Assembly: GCA_947359465.1 (NCBI GenBank) | Contig: OX375872.1 | Span: forward strand, 135,086,011 to 135,150,010 | Direction: 5' to 3' | DNA from: Metellina segmentata | Taxonomy: Eukaryota; Arthropoda; Arachnida; Araneae; Tetragnathidae | DNA: 64,000 nucleotides | In this document: one piece after another, positions 1 to 11,920 of the stretch | Numbering within the stretch: position 1 is the first letter of the stretch | How the letters are laid out: the number at the start of each line of letters is the position of its first letter | Position numbers and translations under genes: made by a program | Notes under the pieces: generated by a model | The model's input: the letters and a program-made list of their open reading frames with translations, nothing else | Told to the model about the DNA's origin: nothing | Databases searched by the model: none

Positions 1-479
1 CCTGATTGAATTTTTGGGGTATTTCATCTAGTAAATAAAGGAATCGGACCAAAGAATATCCTTCCCAGCGACCTCTTTGGCATATTTTGAACGCTGCTCA
101 AACTATTACCATACCAATAGATCGGCAATATTCAGAACTGAGAAATCCAATAATTATTAAGAGTTCAAAAGGCAATACCGGCTTGAAAAAAGTTTAGCGT
201 GATAACTTCTCACATCCTATTCGCCAAACAATCAAGAGGCATATTTCTTTTCGTGACCCGTTATTACGGGCAATTACGAAATCTAACATCCTCTCAACTT
301 GCCAGGATAAGTGCGGTTTTTGGACGCCACTTTGAATAAAGGTAAAAAAAGAGTAGCGGTTTCATATGCGCTTAATCTCGTGATGCATATGATATGTCAA
401 TTATTCTTCTCACCTTTAGCGTGCTTTCAAACCACTTGTTGATGAACTTCTTGGAATGACTTGGGGACTGAATTGCGTT
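1..479. other. non-coding, no gene seen
   Basis: No convincing coding region. A fragment near 305-350 (GCGGTTTTTGGACGCCAC followed by TTTGAATAAAGG) resembles the ends of the two repeat units that follow, so the ~350-bp repeat may begin here in decayed form. Confidence 0.5.
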
Positions 480-1056
480 TGTCCTGGAGGTAGAAAGGGG
501 CGTAGTTCTCATATTAAATCAAAAAGAAAATATCAATTTAAATGACTGAAAAAGAATTGAGAGCCTGGGGATACTTGCGAGGGCATTTAAATTAATATAA
601 TTGTTTATCGATAGTACGTGATCTATATATACGTATATATAGTGAATAAGCTCTGTGTGGTCTCTAAATAGAGATAAATATTTCCTTAAATCTGTGGTCT
701 TTTTGACCACAGCCTTTCCAAGAAAATGCGGTCTTTAAGGGAGTGGTTGCGCTGGGAGGTTTTACTGTGTGTCATATCTGTTTTTAATTCCAAATTTGAC
801 TTCAAATAGTGTGGAACTGAATCGTATCTATCCAGGAGGTAATAAAGGGGCACAGTTCTCATATTAAATCAAAAAGAAAATATCAGTTTAAATAACTGAA
901 AAATAATTGAATTGAGAGCACGAGGATTGCGTGTTTATCGACAATACGTGATCTATATATAGCTAAAAAGCTGCAAGTGGTTTTTGGTGGTCTCTGAATA
1001 AAGGTAAATTTTGCCTTAGGATTGTGGTCAAAAGGCCTTTCCAGGAAAATGTGGTT
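480..1056. repeat. tandem duplication, unit ~350 bp
   Basis: The block 480-737 recurs at 829-1056: both start with a CC(T/A)GGAGGTA motif, share CAGTTCTCATATTAAATC or a close variant, contain TTTATCGA followed by AATACGTGATCTATATAT-like sequence, and end with TTTCCA(A/G)GAAAATG. No conserved reading frame spans the two copies. Confidence 0.8.
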
Positions 1057-1061
1057 TTAGA

Positions 1062-1312
1062 CCCTCCTGATACTTGACTTTATATGGCCTTTCGTCATTA
1101 GAAAAATTGACCAAATCTTTATGTAGTCAACTTCAAAAATTCGGTAAGAACCTTGTGACGACATGTTTCATTATTAACAAAACTGGTTGGATCTTGATGG
1201 ACGAGATTGTGATCATCAGAAGAAAACTAATCAGATCTTCATCCCATCATCACAAAAAAAAAATCGGCATTATCTTGATGGACGAGATATCTCGTCATAG
1301 CCACTTGGAGAG
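1062..1312. mobile_element. TTAA-type MITE, copy 1 (degenerate)
   Basis: Begins with CCCTCCTGATACTTGAC and carries repeated ATCTTGATGGACGAGAT blocks, including the self-complementary GACGAGATATCTCGTC. It belongs to the same family as the copies at 20860, 31825, 33300, 39728 and 40425. The family flanks suggest TTAA target duplications, as in piggyBac-type elements; here the flanks are mutated (TTTAGA and TTAG). Confidence 0.6.
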
Positions 1313-1799
1313 TTAGGCCATACTTCCAAACGGAATATAATAGTCGATTCTTTGATCTCATTAGAAATTCATTCTAAAAAAAGTAAAATCAAAATGTGCA
1401 TAGGTCCAAAATTTCATACAAAATTTTGGATATCTAATAATTCTTGCTTATGAAACTATATTGTGTGAGAAACTTAAATACAAAAACAGAGTCACAAGTT
1501 TTATGGGTTATGTCAATAAGGCAGCTGAGCAGTGGAATTTTTTTTAATGATGATTTATACAGATTCAGAAAGGGACCCGTACTTTCCTGAATCAGACCAT
1601 TGCCTAAACAGTAATTGGCCGGTATTTTCCCACAGGTTCAAGATCATCTTCCTCGTAACTGAAGAAGTTAATCGTATACCTTGTTTCCCTCAACGTGCCT
1701 CAAATATCTAAAATGCCCGACATTCACAAAACCCCTCCCTTTTTACCTCCCTTGCAGAGCTATACTTATCTCCTGGATCTTAAAAGGGGCCTCCAAATC

Positions 1800-3240
1800 T
1801 CAGTGCAGGGTACATTCTGGAACACGCTCATAGGTCAAAAATGATATCTTATCTGATCAGAGTTATAATTAACAAAGAATATCAAAGACCTTGTATAACA
1901 GGACGTATGTTGTAATTACGTCCGTGAGTAACGTAAGTTTTGTCGTCCTTCAGTCCTGTCCCCCCCCCCCCCCGAAAAGATAGGCTGACAGTTGAAAACT
2001 GACGCATTGACCTTTATGAAAGTAGGTATTTCTAAATAGAGTTTTAAAAAGGGTATTTTAGCGAAAGATTTCCGATCACTTCAAGCCACAATTATATTTC
2101 TTGAGAACTTAAATGTCTTGAATCCTAGACTACAACGAGACAAGGTAAGTTCAGAAAAAAGACCACAGTTCAAAAATGATCTAATTAACCAAGAATATCA
2201 AAGATCTTGTCTAACAGGGCTTCGTTGTAATAACGTCTGTGAGAATTCTATACTTTTCAGTCCTAGTGCTTTTTCCTAGAAAAGCAAGGCTGACAGTTGA
2301 AAAGCTGAGGCATTGATCTTTATGAAAGTATGCCTTAAAAATAGCGTTTTAAAAAGGATGTTTGAGGGAAAGACTTCCAATCTCTTCCAGTCACAATTAT
2401 ATATATTAAGATATACAATTATATCTCTTTGGCTGGACCGAGTTTCAAACTCGCAACCTTCCGGTTGCTAATACGTTGCTCTTCTAACAGGGCTACCATG
2501 GCCCAAAAAACTCATTGACCTTCATGAAAGTATGTATTTCTAAATAGTGTTTTTTTAGAAAGGGTTTGTTAGAGAAAGATTCCCATCTCTTCTAGAATAG
2601 TTATTTCTCGAGTCCTGAAATACAATAACTATACAGTTTACATTCTGGAATGAGACCATAGGTCAAAATTGACATCTTTGCTGGCCATAGCTACTATAAC
2701 TAACGTAGAATATCAGAGATCTTTTGTTACAGGTATCTATGTTGTAGTTAGAGGTTGCGTTTTCAGACTCTACACTTTTCAATCCTTGTGCTTCTTATCA
2801 AAAATCTAGGCATTGATTGGCGGTTTAAAACTGAAGCATTGACCTTTATGAAAGTATGCATATCTAAATAGGATTTTAAAAGGGGTTTTCAAACAGCAAA
2901 AAATTTCAAATATCTTCAACTCACAGTTATACTTGTTAAGAGCATAAACGTCGAATTCTTAAATACGAGACAAGATTAATTCTGGAACAAAACAATAGGA
3001 CGAAAATTATATCTTATTGCAGGTCAAAATTATAATTAACAGAGAATGTCAAGGATCTTGTGTAACACGTGCGTACGTTGTAGTTAGAGGCTATGTTCCC
3101 AGACTCCTATACTTTTCAATCATCGCGCTTTTCATAAAATTAACTAGGCATTGACTGACTGCTGAGAAACGTACCTTTATGAAAATATGCATACCTAAAT
3201 TATCATTACAAAACGGGAATTTCAGCGAAAGATTTGCCAC
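1800..3240. repeat. degenerate satellite-like array, ~330-370 bp units
   Basis: Four diverged units share, in order: AAAATGATATCTTAT or similar; AATTAACAAAGAATATCAA; a GTTGTA(A/G)TTA motif; a pyrimidine-rich stretch; GCTGACAGTTGAAAA; CATTGACCTTTATGAAAGTA; AAATAG followed by GTTTTAAAAAGGG; and CACAATTATAT. Units begin near 1810, 2150, 2640 and 2970. A C-homopolymer near 1960-1973 lies in unit 1, and a SINE head fragment interrupts the array at 2431-2504. Confidence 0.75.
2431..2504 (-). mobile_element. SINE head fragment (tRNA-like, head type 2)
   Basis: Read on the minus strand this is a tRNA-like head with a TAGCCCTGTTAGAAG A-box-like stretch and GCGAGTTTGAAACTCGG in the B-box position. It matches the heads of the SINEs ending at 22202 and 22522. 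The body of the SINE is absent. Confidence 0.6.
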
Positions 3241-3456
3241 GAATAAGTACTACGTCAAAACATTGAACAACTCTACACTGTAATGATATTTTTAATGTAA
3301 TGATAATGTACACTTTGATGTAATATTTGCCTAGTACTATATTCGAATGCATCAATAAATAATCCATGTAAATAGTCTACCTATTAAACTGTAAATTTCT
3401 CCATAAATTAGTTGTCTGATAGTGCACTTTTTAAATTTCCAATGAGATCAGTTGTA

Positions 3457-3931
3457 TTGGATAGATGCAAAAGTTCGTCCCGTTTTTTGACAAAAATTGA
3501 CGAAAAATTATTTTATTTACCAAAAATGACATTCATAAAAGAATGTGCCCTTCTGTTTGTTGACCTTTCTCCATCTCTCCGTTCATAGAAGTTCTTATGC
3601 TTCTGGCTAAAGAACTGATCCAGGTGACGAAACTTACTCAATCACTTTCGGCACCCTCACCATACACAACACATATCTCCCTTTGAGTCTGCGAAGCATT
3701 CTTGCTTGATAAAAAAACATAAAATATCAAAAATGCTCCTTATTTTCTGCCAATTTGAATGCTTAAAAAATTTTAAAAACAAATTGACACAATTTTTTCT
3801 CTCAAGTACTCGCTGAAATTCCTTTTTTCAAACAACATCGAAACTATATACGTGTAAAGTATATAACACTTTGGTTTTGCGATGCAATGCCATCTAGCGC
3901 AAAAATGGAACGAACATTTGCACCTACCCAA
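3457..3931. mobile_element. non-autonomous mariner-type element
   Basis: Imperfect terminal inverted repeats: the left end starts TTGGATAGATGCAAAAGTTC and the reverse complement of the right end starts TTGGGTAGGTGCAAATGTTC. Both are flanked by TA (3455-3456 and 3932-3933). At 475 bp it is far shorter than an autonomous mariner (about 1.3 kb) and has no long ORF. Confidence 0.75.
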
Positions 3932-4114
3932 TACAAAGAGAATGGACCTTAATAAAATATTTTCGGTGGTTCAATAGTTTTTTATGAGTGGTCCTAACTA
4001 TCGGTAGGTATTGATAAAGGTTAGTCTAAAAAGAGATAAATTTGGTTGTTAGATAAGATTTTTAATATAGTGGTTAAAGATAGTTTTAAATATTGGTTGG
4101 AGAGGGTTTTAAAT

Positions 4115-4325
4115 ATAGTGTTTGGATAGTGATTGCCATATTTGGTCAAGCTGTGCCAAACTCAAGACAGACAACGTCAGGAAATGGATATACATACAAA
4201 GAAAATTTTACTAACGCAGAAGAGAGAAATACTCTCAGACCAAGTTACAGGAATCGAATCTGCATCGTCTATAACCCGTAGGTTGCTAGTGCAATTGGTA
4301 AATCCAATAAACTACTGCGGCCCAC
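4115..4325 (-). mobile_element. SINE family B copy
   Basis: Contains the family hallmark ATATTTGGTCAAGCTGTGCC (+ strand), then AAGACAGACAACGTCAGG and ACTAACGCAGAAGAGAG. At the right end the minus strand reads as a tRNA-like head (TAGTTTATTGG A-box-like, GATTCGATTCC B-box). Related copies lie at 11085, 27735, 40905, 44690, 51730, 57530 and 58135. The open frames inside it are by-products of the repeat. Confidence 0.75.
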
Positions 4326-5189
4326 ACACAGAGGAAGAGATTGAACCCTAGAAATAATTAATGGTAAACATGCATTTCCATTCTACAGGCACGCCGACGA
4401 GCTATGGTACATTTATTTCCTACTCCATATATAAATGGCAATTCCAAATTCCTGTCTTATCCCATTCTCAGTGGAACACATTTAAACACCACTTTCGCCT
4501 TCTTCATGAAATCGAGATAATTACCCGATTTCACAAATGAAGATTCCGTAGCTGAGTGGGCTAATTTCATGTTGCTTGCTTCTCATGATCATCTTAATGA
4601 ACCCTAGGAAGTAACACACTAACCCAATTATACGGGTATCATGTTTGCGGCTACTTGCCAGACCCAAGAAGAGAGACTCTGGAATGAAAATCTTCACCTT
4701 TCAAAGTGCATTACTCCACTTCGTTAGCGTAAAGGAAATCGAAAGACCCCCAGGTAAAATGCGGCACTTCGAAAAAAAATTCATTGAGAACGAATGTATC
4801 CTTGAAAACCTTAAGGTCAATAATTCTGGTTACCTCATTCTGCCTGGACTGGCCTGACCTTGATAAAAATGAACATCGTCTAGTATTTCGGTTACCAGTT
4901 CTTCGGCTAACTGAAGTCTAATCGCGGCGTAGAATTGGCCTTGTGAAGGTAAGCTCCGAAGAAGTTTTCTTTTCCTTAGAGAATTTCACTCATTCCCATT
5001 AAATCGTCAGACACGAATCTTTGCTCTCACTCACAAAATTTACCTATAGTTAGTGTAATCTGGATGGGATTTTTCGTACATTAAATACACTATTTTGGTC
5101 GCATTTCAGTTTTCTTAAATGAGTCCTTATCCAATTTTTCATATCATATTTTTTAAATAAGTTTGGCTCAGAGTTTCATGAAGCAAATT
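4326..5189. other. non-coding, no gene recognised
   Basis: A stretch near 4400-4480 (GGTACATTTATTTCCTACTC) recurs at ~10808 and ~11008, so it is dispersed repeat. An open stretch at 4645-4857 shows no recognisable domain and starts without an ATG. Confidence 0.4.
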
Positions 5190-6290
5190 CCATGCAAACG
5201 AGAGTCCTGCCAAGCAGTTTAGATCAAGGGTTGACGATTATAATGTCTGTGCCAGTGAGGTATAGTTTCGTATGCTAGTAGGTCTGAAAATCATCCTTAC
5301 CTAATTTGCTTTATTTTGACTTAGAATTTTCTAATTACGGAATTCGAATATGAATGTTATTTACCTTAGAGGCTTTAAGATGAACAGTTGTCAACATCTT
5401 TAGAAGAATGTGCCCATGAGGTTTTTTGTATGCTAATAAGTAATAAAAGTCTGCAAATCATCCTCGTCTAATTCCTTTGATTTTGACATATAGAATTTTG
5501 TAATTATGAAGTCTATGCAAATGAGTGTTTACCTTAAGGCAATTTATATCAACGGTTGCCAGCACTTCTATAATGTCTGCGTCTGTGATGTTATGTTTGG
5601 AATCCTAGTAAAATAATGTGAGAAATATTCCTTATCCAATGTTTTTGCTGGATTTTGGTTGAGGATTTGGGAATTCGAAGTCTATGCAAATTAGTGCAAT
5701 TTTCCTTTGAGGCAGTTTAAATCAACGGTTGTCTATACTTTTTGAATGACTGCTTCCATAAAGTTTTGTTATGTATGCTGAAATACAAGTATGAACATCA
5801 TCCAAGTCCTGTGCAAATGAGTGTTACTTACCTTTGAGTAAGTTTATATTAATGGTGGTCAACAATTTTAGAAAGCCTGCTCCATGAGTTTTTGCTTTGT
5901 ATGCTAATAAAAGTCTGCAAATCATTCTTATCTAATTTTTAGTTTGATTTTGGTTCAGAATTTTATAGTTACGAAGTCAATGAAAATCAGTGTTATTTAC
6001 CATTTAGAAAAATAGCCCAGTACGACTGTAATTAACTTCCTATGTACCTTACCTTTGAGAAGTTTATACAAATGTGTGTCAACATTTTTATAATATCTGC
6101 TCCCTTGAGGCTTTGTTTTGATTGCTAGTACAAATATGAAAATTGCTTAAATTTGGATTAGAATTTCGTAATTACGAAGACTATGCAGATGAGCGCCCTA
6201 ATTTTCAGGCAGCTTAGATCAATGGTTGTCAGCACTTTCAGAATACTTTAATGCCCAGTGAGGTTTGTTTTGATTGCCATTAAGTGGGTT
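5190..6290. repeat. degenerate tandem array, ~170-190 bp units
   Basis: About six units, each with: AGTTTAGATCAA(G/C)GGTTG-type sequence; a (T/A)ATGTCTGC motif; a TGAGGTTTTGTTTTGTATGCTA-like region; CTGCAAATCATCCT; AATTTTGATTTTG; AATTTTGTAATTA(C/T)GAAGTC; and ATG(C/A)AAATGAGTGTTA. Units begin near 5216, 5380, 5545, 5715, 5850 and 6055. Non-coding. Confidence 0.7.
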
Positions 6291-7835
6291 TAGGACTCAA
6301 AATATGAAAAAAAAGTCCAAAATTTTTTTTATTACCTTAAAATATAATATAGATTTTTCTGAATAAAATGACACCTCTCAATTTTGTTTCTATCATACGT
6401 AGAACCTGAAATATTCTACTTTCTATAAACATGACAGCTGAAAATCCAACGAGTCTTCATAATTTAAACCGTTCTTTTTCTCTTTTTGCTTTAAATGGGG
6501 GGGATTTCACTAGCAAAAAATCGATATAACTTAAGAACTACTTGTCATAAATGAACGAAATTTTCAACATTTACTTTTCAAATATATTTCTTTAATTTGT
6601 CTTCAGCAATTGTGTTTAAAATATTAGTTTTTTTCCTATAATTTTTCGAATTTTGTATACTATGTGTTTTATGAAGTTTTTGAACAAAATATTTTTGTTT
6701 TTAATTTTTCTAATTGTTTTAACCAAAAATCACGCAATCAATTGATAGTATGAACTATTAGAAGTTAATTTATTTAAAAATGAAATGATTTGTTATAAAA
6801 TATTTTGCGATATATCAATTTTGCCCAACGTCAAAATTTTGATATTTTTAAATTTTAATAAATAAAATTTTAAAGTTTTGAAAATATTAAATAGTTATTA
6901 TAATTTCTAAATACAATCTATACCTACAGAAAAAGTTTCAGAACAAAGAATTTAAAACTGAAGATTTTAGAATTTCGAGTCCCAGACCCCTTTAAAATCC
7001 GTGAAAAGGACTTATTCTAAGAAATTACAAAAGTTGTTTTTAATACTTATTTACTCTACAATCAAGAGCCTGTAAATTAGTCTTTCCAGTTGCTACCCAA
7101 TGTAAATAACTGACCAACCTGTGAATATTTATTCCTATAATTTCATGTTCCACTTTTTTTTTTTTTAAGATTGTTAGTTGTCCGACAACTGTTTTCCTAT
7201 ACTATAATACTGCTGATATTGAAAATACAATAGAATGTGTACTTTTGTGATTTGTTTTCGCGCTTGATTTATTTAACCTTTTGAATGGTTCAAAAGCATA
7301 TATCCAGTCTGTAACATGTAGTCTTCCCTGTATGATTTCTGACCAGTTTTGACTTTCTTGACCAATAGAATCTGTCCTCTGATTCTTTCATCCGATCGAT
7401 GTGGTTAATTAGTCATGTAATTTGACTTATTATGTAAAAAAATCAAAGGGTAAAAGCAATACTACACTGCTCAAATATCTCGTAAAGCTCAGTGATGCAG
7501 CTTGTCTATTTTGGAACCGAACCAATCAACCTCGTGACTCTCATAAAGTGAATGTGATAATTGGATCAAAGATCATAAACTTTCTTTGTACTATTTTTTA
7601 GTAATCTGAACTACTAAATTGATCGATTCCAAAGATATAACGTATGTGATTTCCAGATTTTCGTTATTATTTAATTTCATGAATGAAAACTTGTTTAGTG
7701 TTTTCATAAGTGAAAATATTCCATCCTAAAGAATTCAAATCGTGCTTTAAAACAATATCCTAAACTTATATAGAATAAGGCGAACAAAACATAAATTACA
7801 TATTATAAACTAGCATTACCATTGTGGTCAATAAT
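6291..7835. other. AT-rich, no gene seen
   Basis: Long A/T-rich stretch with many stops in all frames. Sequence at ~7375-7510 is a decayed relative of the duplicated hairpin repeat that follows (TTCTTTCA, TGTGGTTAATTAGTCAT, GTAAAAGCAATAC). Confidence 0.5.
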
Positions 7836-8375
7836 ATATGTGTGTAGTGTATATTATTAATGTGATAAAAATAATTCTTTCGTAATATAACCTCTCTATT
7901 ATAGTAGTTGATCTTCTGAGCGAAGCTAAATTTCCGAGTAGTGTAATATTGCTTTTGCCCTACAACACAAACTCCAAACACGCAAACATGGATCTTGTTC
8001 CAAGAACCCATGGATTCTTTTAATCTATAGGTGTGGTTATTTAATCATTAAGTGTGTTGTGGGGTAGAAACAACACGACATAACTCGGAAAGCTCGTGGT
8101 AAAAGGTAACTAAACATAATGTGTGTGATGTATATTATTAATAGATCAAAATAATTCTTTTATAATATAACCTCTATTATAGTAGTTAATCTTCTGAGCG
8201 AAGCTAGATTTCCGAGTAGCGTAATATTGCTTTTACCCCACAACACAAACTCCATACACACAACCATGGATATTGTTCCAAGAATCCATGGATTCTTTCA
8301 ACCAATAAGTGGTTATTTAATCATTATGTGTTGTGGGATAAAAGCAATACGAAACAACTCGGAAATCTCGAGGCG
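7836..8375. repeat. tandemly duplicated hairpin repeat (~282-bp unit)
   Basis: Two head-to-tail units, 7836-8100 and 8117-8375, share ATATAACCTCT, CTTCTGAGCGAAGCTA, AATATTGCTTTT and CATGGAT followed by TTGTTCCAAGAA. Within each unit, a segment containing GTAATATTGCTTTT is reversed and complemented by one containing AAAAGCAATAC or similar, giving a stem with a CCATGGAT-rich centre. A further relative lies at 11720-11815, immediately upstream of the first secreted-protein gene. Confidence 0.7.
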
Positions 8376-8814
8376 CTCATCGGGCTAGATAAGCTGAACC
8401 AAGAGTCCATGAGTTCACGTACCTTCAAAAAGTCCAATACGAGCATAGTATTTAAATACAGATTCTACCTGCACAAACCCAGACAAGTAAAGTTGACTAA
8501 GAAAGAATTGTTCCACATTACATTAAAAGAGGTCGGGAAAACCTTAAAACCATGATCAAGAGAAATATATCTAAAATGTCCACTGGCCAGTCTGATGGCA
8601 GTCTGCTGACCTCTATCCTCCTCGAATTTGAAAGCACTTCTTGGGTGTTTTCTCTAATATCAGCTATGTAGGAGTTTTCTAAGAAATATTTATTTTTATC
8701 AAAAATTATAAAAGAGAAGTAATGGATTGCAATGCTTCTGGGGGGCTACATTTTTATTACAAGCTAAATTTATTATTTAACATTTGTTTCAAATGTAGAG
8801 TTGGTTTCTTATGT

Positions 8815-9290
8815 GTTAATGGGAGACTAGTTTTAGAGTAGTTACCTAGAGACTAGTTTTGGAATGTGCTTCTAAGAGACTAAATTTATCGTGTGTTACC
8901 GAAAGACTAGGTTTAGAGTATGCTACTCAGAGACTAGTTTTAGAGTATGTTACCAAAAGACTAATGTTAGAGTGTGTGTTTCCAAAAGACTAGTTTAGGA
9001 GTGTATTACTGTGTTACATAGAGACTAGTTATAGAGCATATTAGAATTATATTTTATTAAAATATAAGTAATAAGATATTTTTTTTATTAACAATAAGAA
9101 AACTACTATTATATTAGTATACCTAGAACTCTAGTTTAGAATGTAAACGACTAGATTTAGAGTGTGTTACTTAGAGATTAGTTTTAGAGTATATTACCTG
9201 GAGACTAGTATTAGAGTATAGGTACATAGGGACTATTTTTGGAGTATGTTACCTAGAGACTAGTTTTAAAGTGACTACTCCAAGACGAAT
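8815..9290. repeat. minisatellite, ~28-35 bp units
   Basis: More than ten units of the type GAGACTAGTTTTAGAGTATG followed by TTACCTA. Units vary in length and are split by an AT-rich insertion at about 9040-9120. Non-coding. Confidence 0.85.
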
Positions 9291-10050
9291 AGAATTTGTA
9301 TTAAAGGGTAAAGGTGCAACATTTCAAATGAACAATGTTAAAACTTTTAATTACTAAATCCAACCCCAGTAAATAAGAAATAGAACACTCTTGTAAATGG
9401 GCTCTGGAAGCGATAAATAAATATTTGTTGACTGTAAGGAAAAAAGTATCAAAACACCTCTGTACACGATTTTTTAATGAAGCAATCAATGAATTAAGTA
9501 AGGATATTTTTTTGCTTTTGATACGGTCTGAGAGGGGCTTAAACCCCCTCCAAAAATGCGCCCCAACTTCTGAAGTACCCTTCACTGACAAGTTTTCTAC
9601 CATTTAATTTCCGCTGAAGTCCATATTAGTAGTAATTCGCTTTAAATGTACCTCATAGAGTATTGACAATTCCCAAACTTATCTGGAATACCAGTTCTAA
9701 TCATATATCCGATTTTGTTACTATTTAAATATTGGAGTATATTGGACAGATTACGTCTGTCAGTAAGTATCTATGCGTTATTGTAATTATTCTTAGATTT
9801 TGTATAGTTCAATCCTTCGTCGATGACTATGAGCTCAGATCGGAAGATGGAACAAAAATCTGGATTTCCTTTCTTGATTTTAATCATGTTGTTAGAAGAT
9901 TTGATAGAAACTCCGCAGCAGGGTAAATCGTTGTCTTTTTTTTCTTCCGTCTGTGTACAATCGAATTTCATTAGAAGAGATATTGTTGATGACTTCCAGA
10001 GCTGATTGCTCTAAGTAATCGGGTAAGTGTACTTTTTAGTTTCTTTCCTC
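9291..10050. other. no gene recognised
   Basis: Overlapping open frames occur on both strands (9301-9603 minus, 9425-9607 plus, 9732-10005). None shows a known domain, a signal peptide or supporting splice sites, and the two strands mirror one another. Probably anonymous repeat DNA. Confidence 0.35.
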
Positions 10051-10058
10051 CAGTGCTA

Positions 10059-10345
10059 TCGTCCCTGGCTCTCCAAGTAAGGCTTCATTTGCTGAGTTTC
10101 GTTTCCTGACTGGGCATGACTGTCTGCGTGCACACTTATTTTATTGTAATATTGTTGACTCTCGTGACAGCATTTTATGTACTAGTAGACAACCCATGAC
10201 GGCATAGCACTTAGACAGTGCAATGAATTTAATCATTTTAGTAATAGAGTAGTATTTAGAAAATAGAGAAGGCGAATGATGTAAAGTCAAGCGCCTGGCA
10301 TTTGTTTCATTCACTTTTTAGTTAGTATTGGCCGGAATCTCTGGA
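10059..10345 (+). mobile_element. LINE tail fragment, copy 1
   Basis: Translates to a pattern typical of the end of LINE ORF2 proteins: E-F-R-F-L-T-G-H-D-C-L-R-A-H-L, then IVDSRDSILC and QPMTA. That is the RNase-H-end Cys/His region of a non-LTR retrotransposon. Stops and frame breaks show it is dead. A second copy lies at 10425. Confidence 0.65.
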
Positions 10346-10424
10346 TGAAAAAGCACTCCATAAAGGCTTTCTAAAGGACAGATTCAAGGTTTCATGGTTT
10401 CGTTACGATTCTATACGTAAGCCT

Positions 10425-10700
10425 ATTGATTACTCTCCAAGAAAGACTTCAGTTGCTGAGTTTCGTTTCCTGACTGGGCATGACTGTCTACGTCCACACT
10501 TATTTTATTGTAATATTATTGACTCTCGTGACTGTATTTTATGTAATAGTAGATAACCCATGATGGCCCAACACTCTCACACACGCATTGCACTTAATAA
10601 TTTTATTAATGGAGTACAGAAGTATTTATAAGCCAGATGGTGAATGATGTAAAGTGAAGTGCCTGGAATTTGCTTTATTCATTTTTTAGTTAGAATAGGC
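10425..10700 (+). mobile_element. LINE tail fragment, copy 2
   Basis: Near-repeat of 10059-10345: again EFRFLTGHDCLRPHL, then IIDSRDCILC and PMMAQH. The two lie head to tail ~370 bp apart and include the same downstream sequence (TTTTTAGTTAG followed by GGCCGGAA), so they are a local tandem duplication, not two independent insertions. Confidence 0.65.
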
Positions 10701-11084
10701 CGGAAACTCTGGATGAAAATGCTTTTTAAAGGACTGATTCCATGTTTCATGGTTACCATTCGGTACGTGAGCCTATTAATTGGTACCGTAACAAAGCCGT
10801 AACATTGGTACATTTACTTCCTTACTCCTCATAAATCCGACGATTCTAAATTTCTGTCTGATTAATATTCTAATTAAAAAAATTCTGACTACAATTTTCA
10901 ACGGGATCCGGAGATTTCGTTCATAAATCCGGAGACAGAAGTGTACCTTTATAAAACTGGAGACTAAGTTACAGCGGGAGATATAGAATCGTTCGATCAT
11001 ATATAATACATTTATTTCCTACTCCCCCCCCCCAGTGTAAATACAAATATTATAAATTTCTGTCTGGAGCCTAATTCTGATTCT

Positions 11085-11275
11085 GAATAGCTAATAGTGG
11101 ATTGTTTATAATTTACAACGATAATCGGAGTTCGATTCCTGTTACTTACCCTGGGTGTATTTCTCCCTTCTGCGTCAGTAAAGCTTTTATTATGATCATT
11201 ACTTGACGTTTTTTGTCATGTGTTTGGCGATAAATATGCACCTTTTGCCAAAAAACTCAACCCAACGATACTTAT
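11085..11275 (+). mobile_element. SINE family B copy (fragment)
   Basis: Plus orientation: GAGTTCGATTCCTG (B box), then TTACCCTGGGTGTATTTCTC, CTGCGTCAGTAAAG and TTACTTGACG. These are the reverse complement of landmarks in the copy at 4115-4325. The A-box half is decayed. Confidence 0.6.
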
Positions 11276-11910
11276 AGATTTTATTCGTAAGCCCGGTTCG
11301 TTGTGTTTTATTACATAAGTGCTGTGTAGTGTTTGGCTGCATTTGTTATCAGTAAAACACACCTTGGGAAAATCTTGTTTATTGATAGTTTTAGAGCTTC
11401 TTCGCTAACAAGACGATGTTCTATAGATTCATTTAATTTAGTCGACATCTACTGCTTAGTGCTCCACCTTTGCAGAATCGACTTTCACCTCGCCCTGCTC
11501 CATTTATTCTAAATGCTTATTCATGTTGGATTATGAGCAGTTGGTTCACGAGCTAAAATATTGCAAGCATGGAAAGTTTATCTTCGGTTACACGTCGGTG
11601 AAACGGTCAAGGCCCCTGGCCTACCTGGAGATGGACGATGTCACAGCACCAATAAAATAATTCCAAGGGAATATATTCTACGTAAAGGAACAATATAATA
11701 TTCCCAATGGTTGGGAGAATCCGCGGATTCTTTCAACCAATAGGTATGATTATTTATTTATTCGGTGTGTTAAGTGTAAAAGCAACACTGCACTACCCGG
11801 AAATCTCGCAGGACTCAGATAGTTAAATAATAAAAGATGAAGATCGCATTGTAGTAAACACTAAATTGAGAATAAAAAGCATGGATAACTAACAAAAACA
11901 TATTGTTTTC
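11276..11910. other. 5' flank of secreted-protein gene 1
   Basis: Should contain the first non-coding exon and promoter of the gene at 11921. I see no clear TATA box. A copy of the hairpin repeat (CCGCGGATTCTTTCAACCAA to CCCGGAAATCTCG) at 11720-11815 sits where the promoter lies in the sister gene at 32762, so the promoter may have been displaced upstream or the repeat may contribute to it. Confidence 0.35.
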
Positions 11911-11920
11911 TAGCCCCATC

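Noticed and set aside
9301..9607. Mirror-image frames of 100 and 60 codons
   Set aside because: No domain, signal peptide or splice support; each is a shadow of the other.
11903..11920. Upstream start of secreted-protein gene 1 adding MFSSPI
   Set aside because: The codon at 11903 is TTG, and the six codons span the splice acceptor; the ATG at 11921 gives a proper signal peptide.
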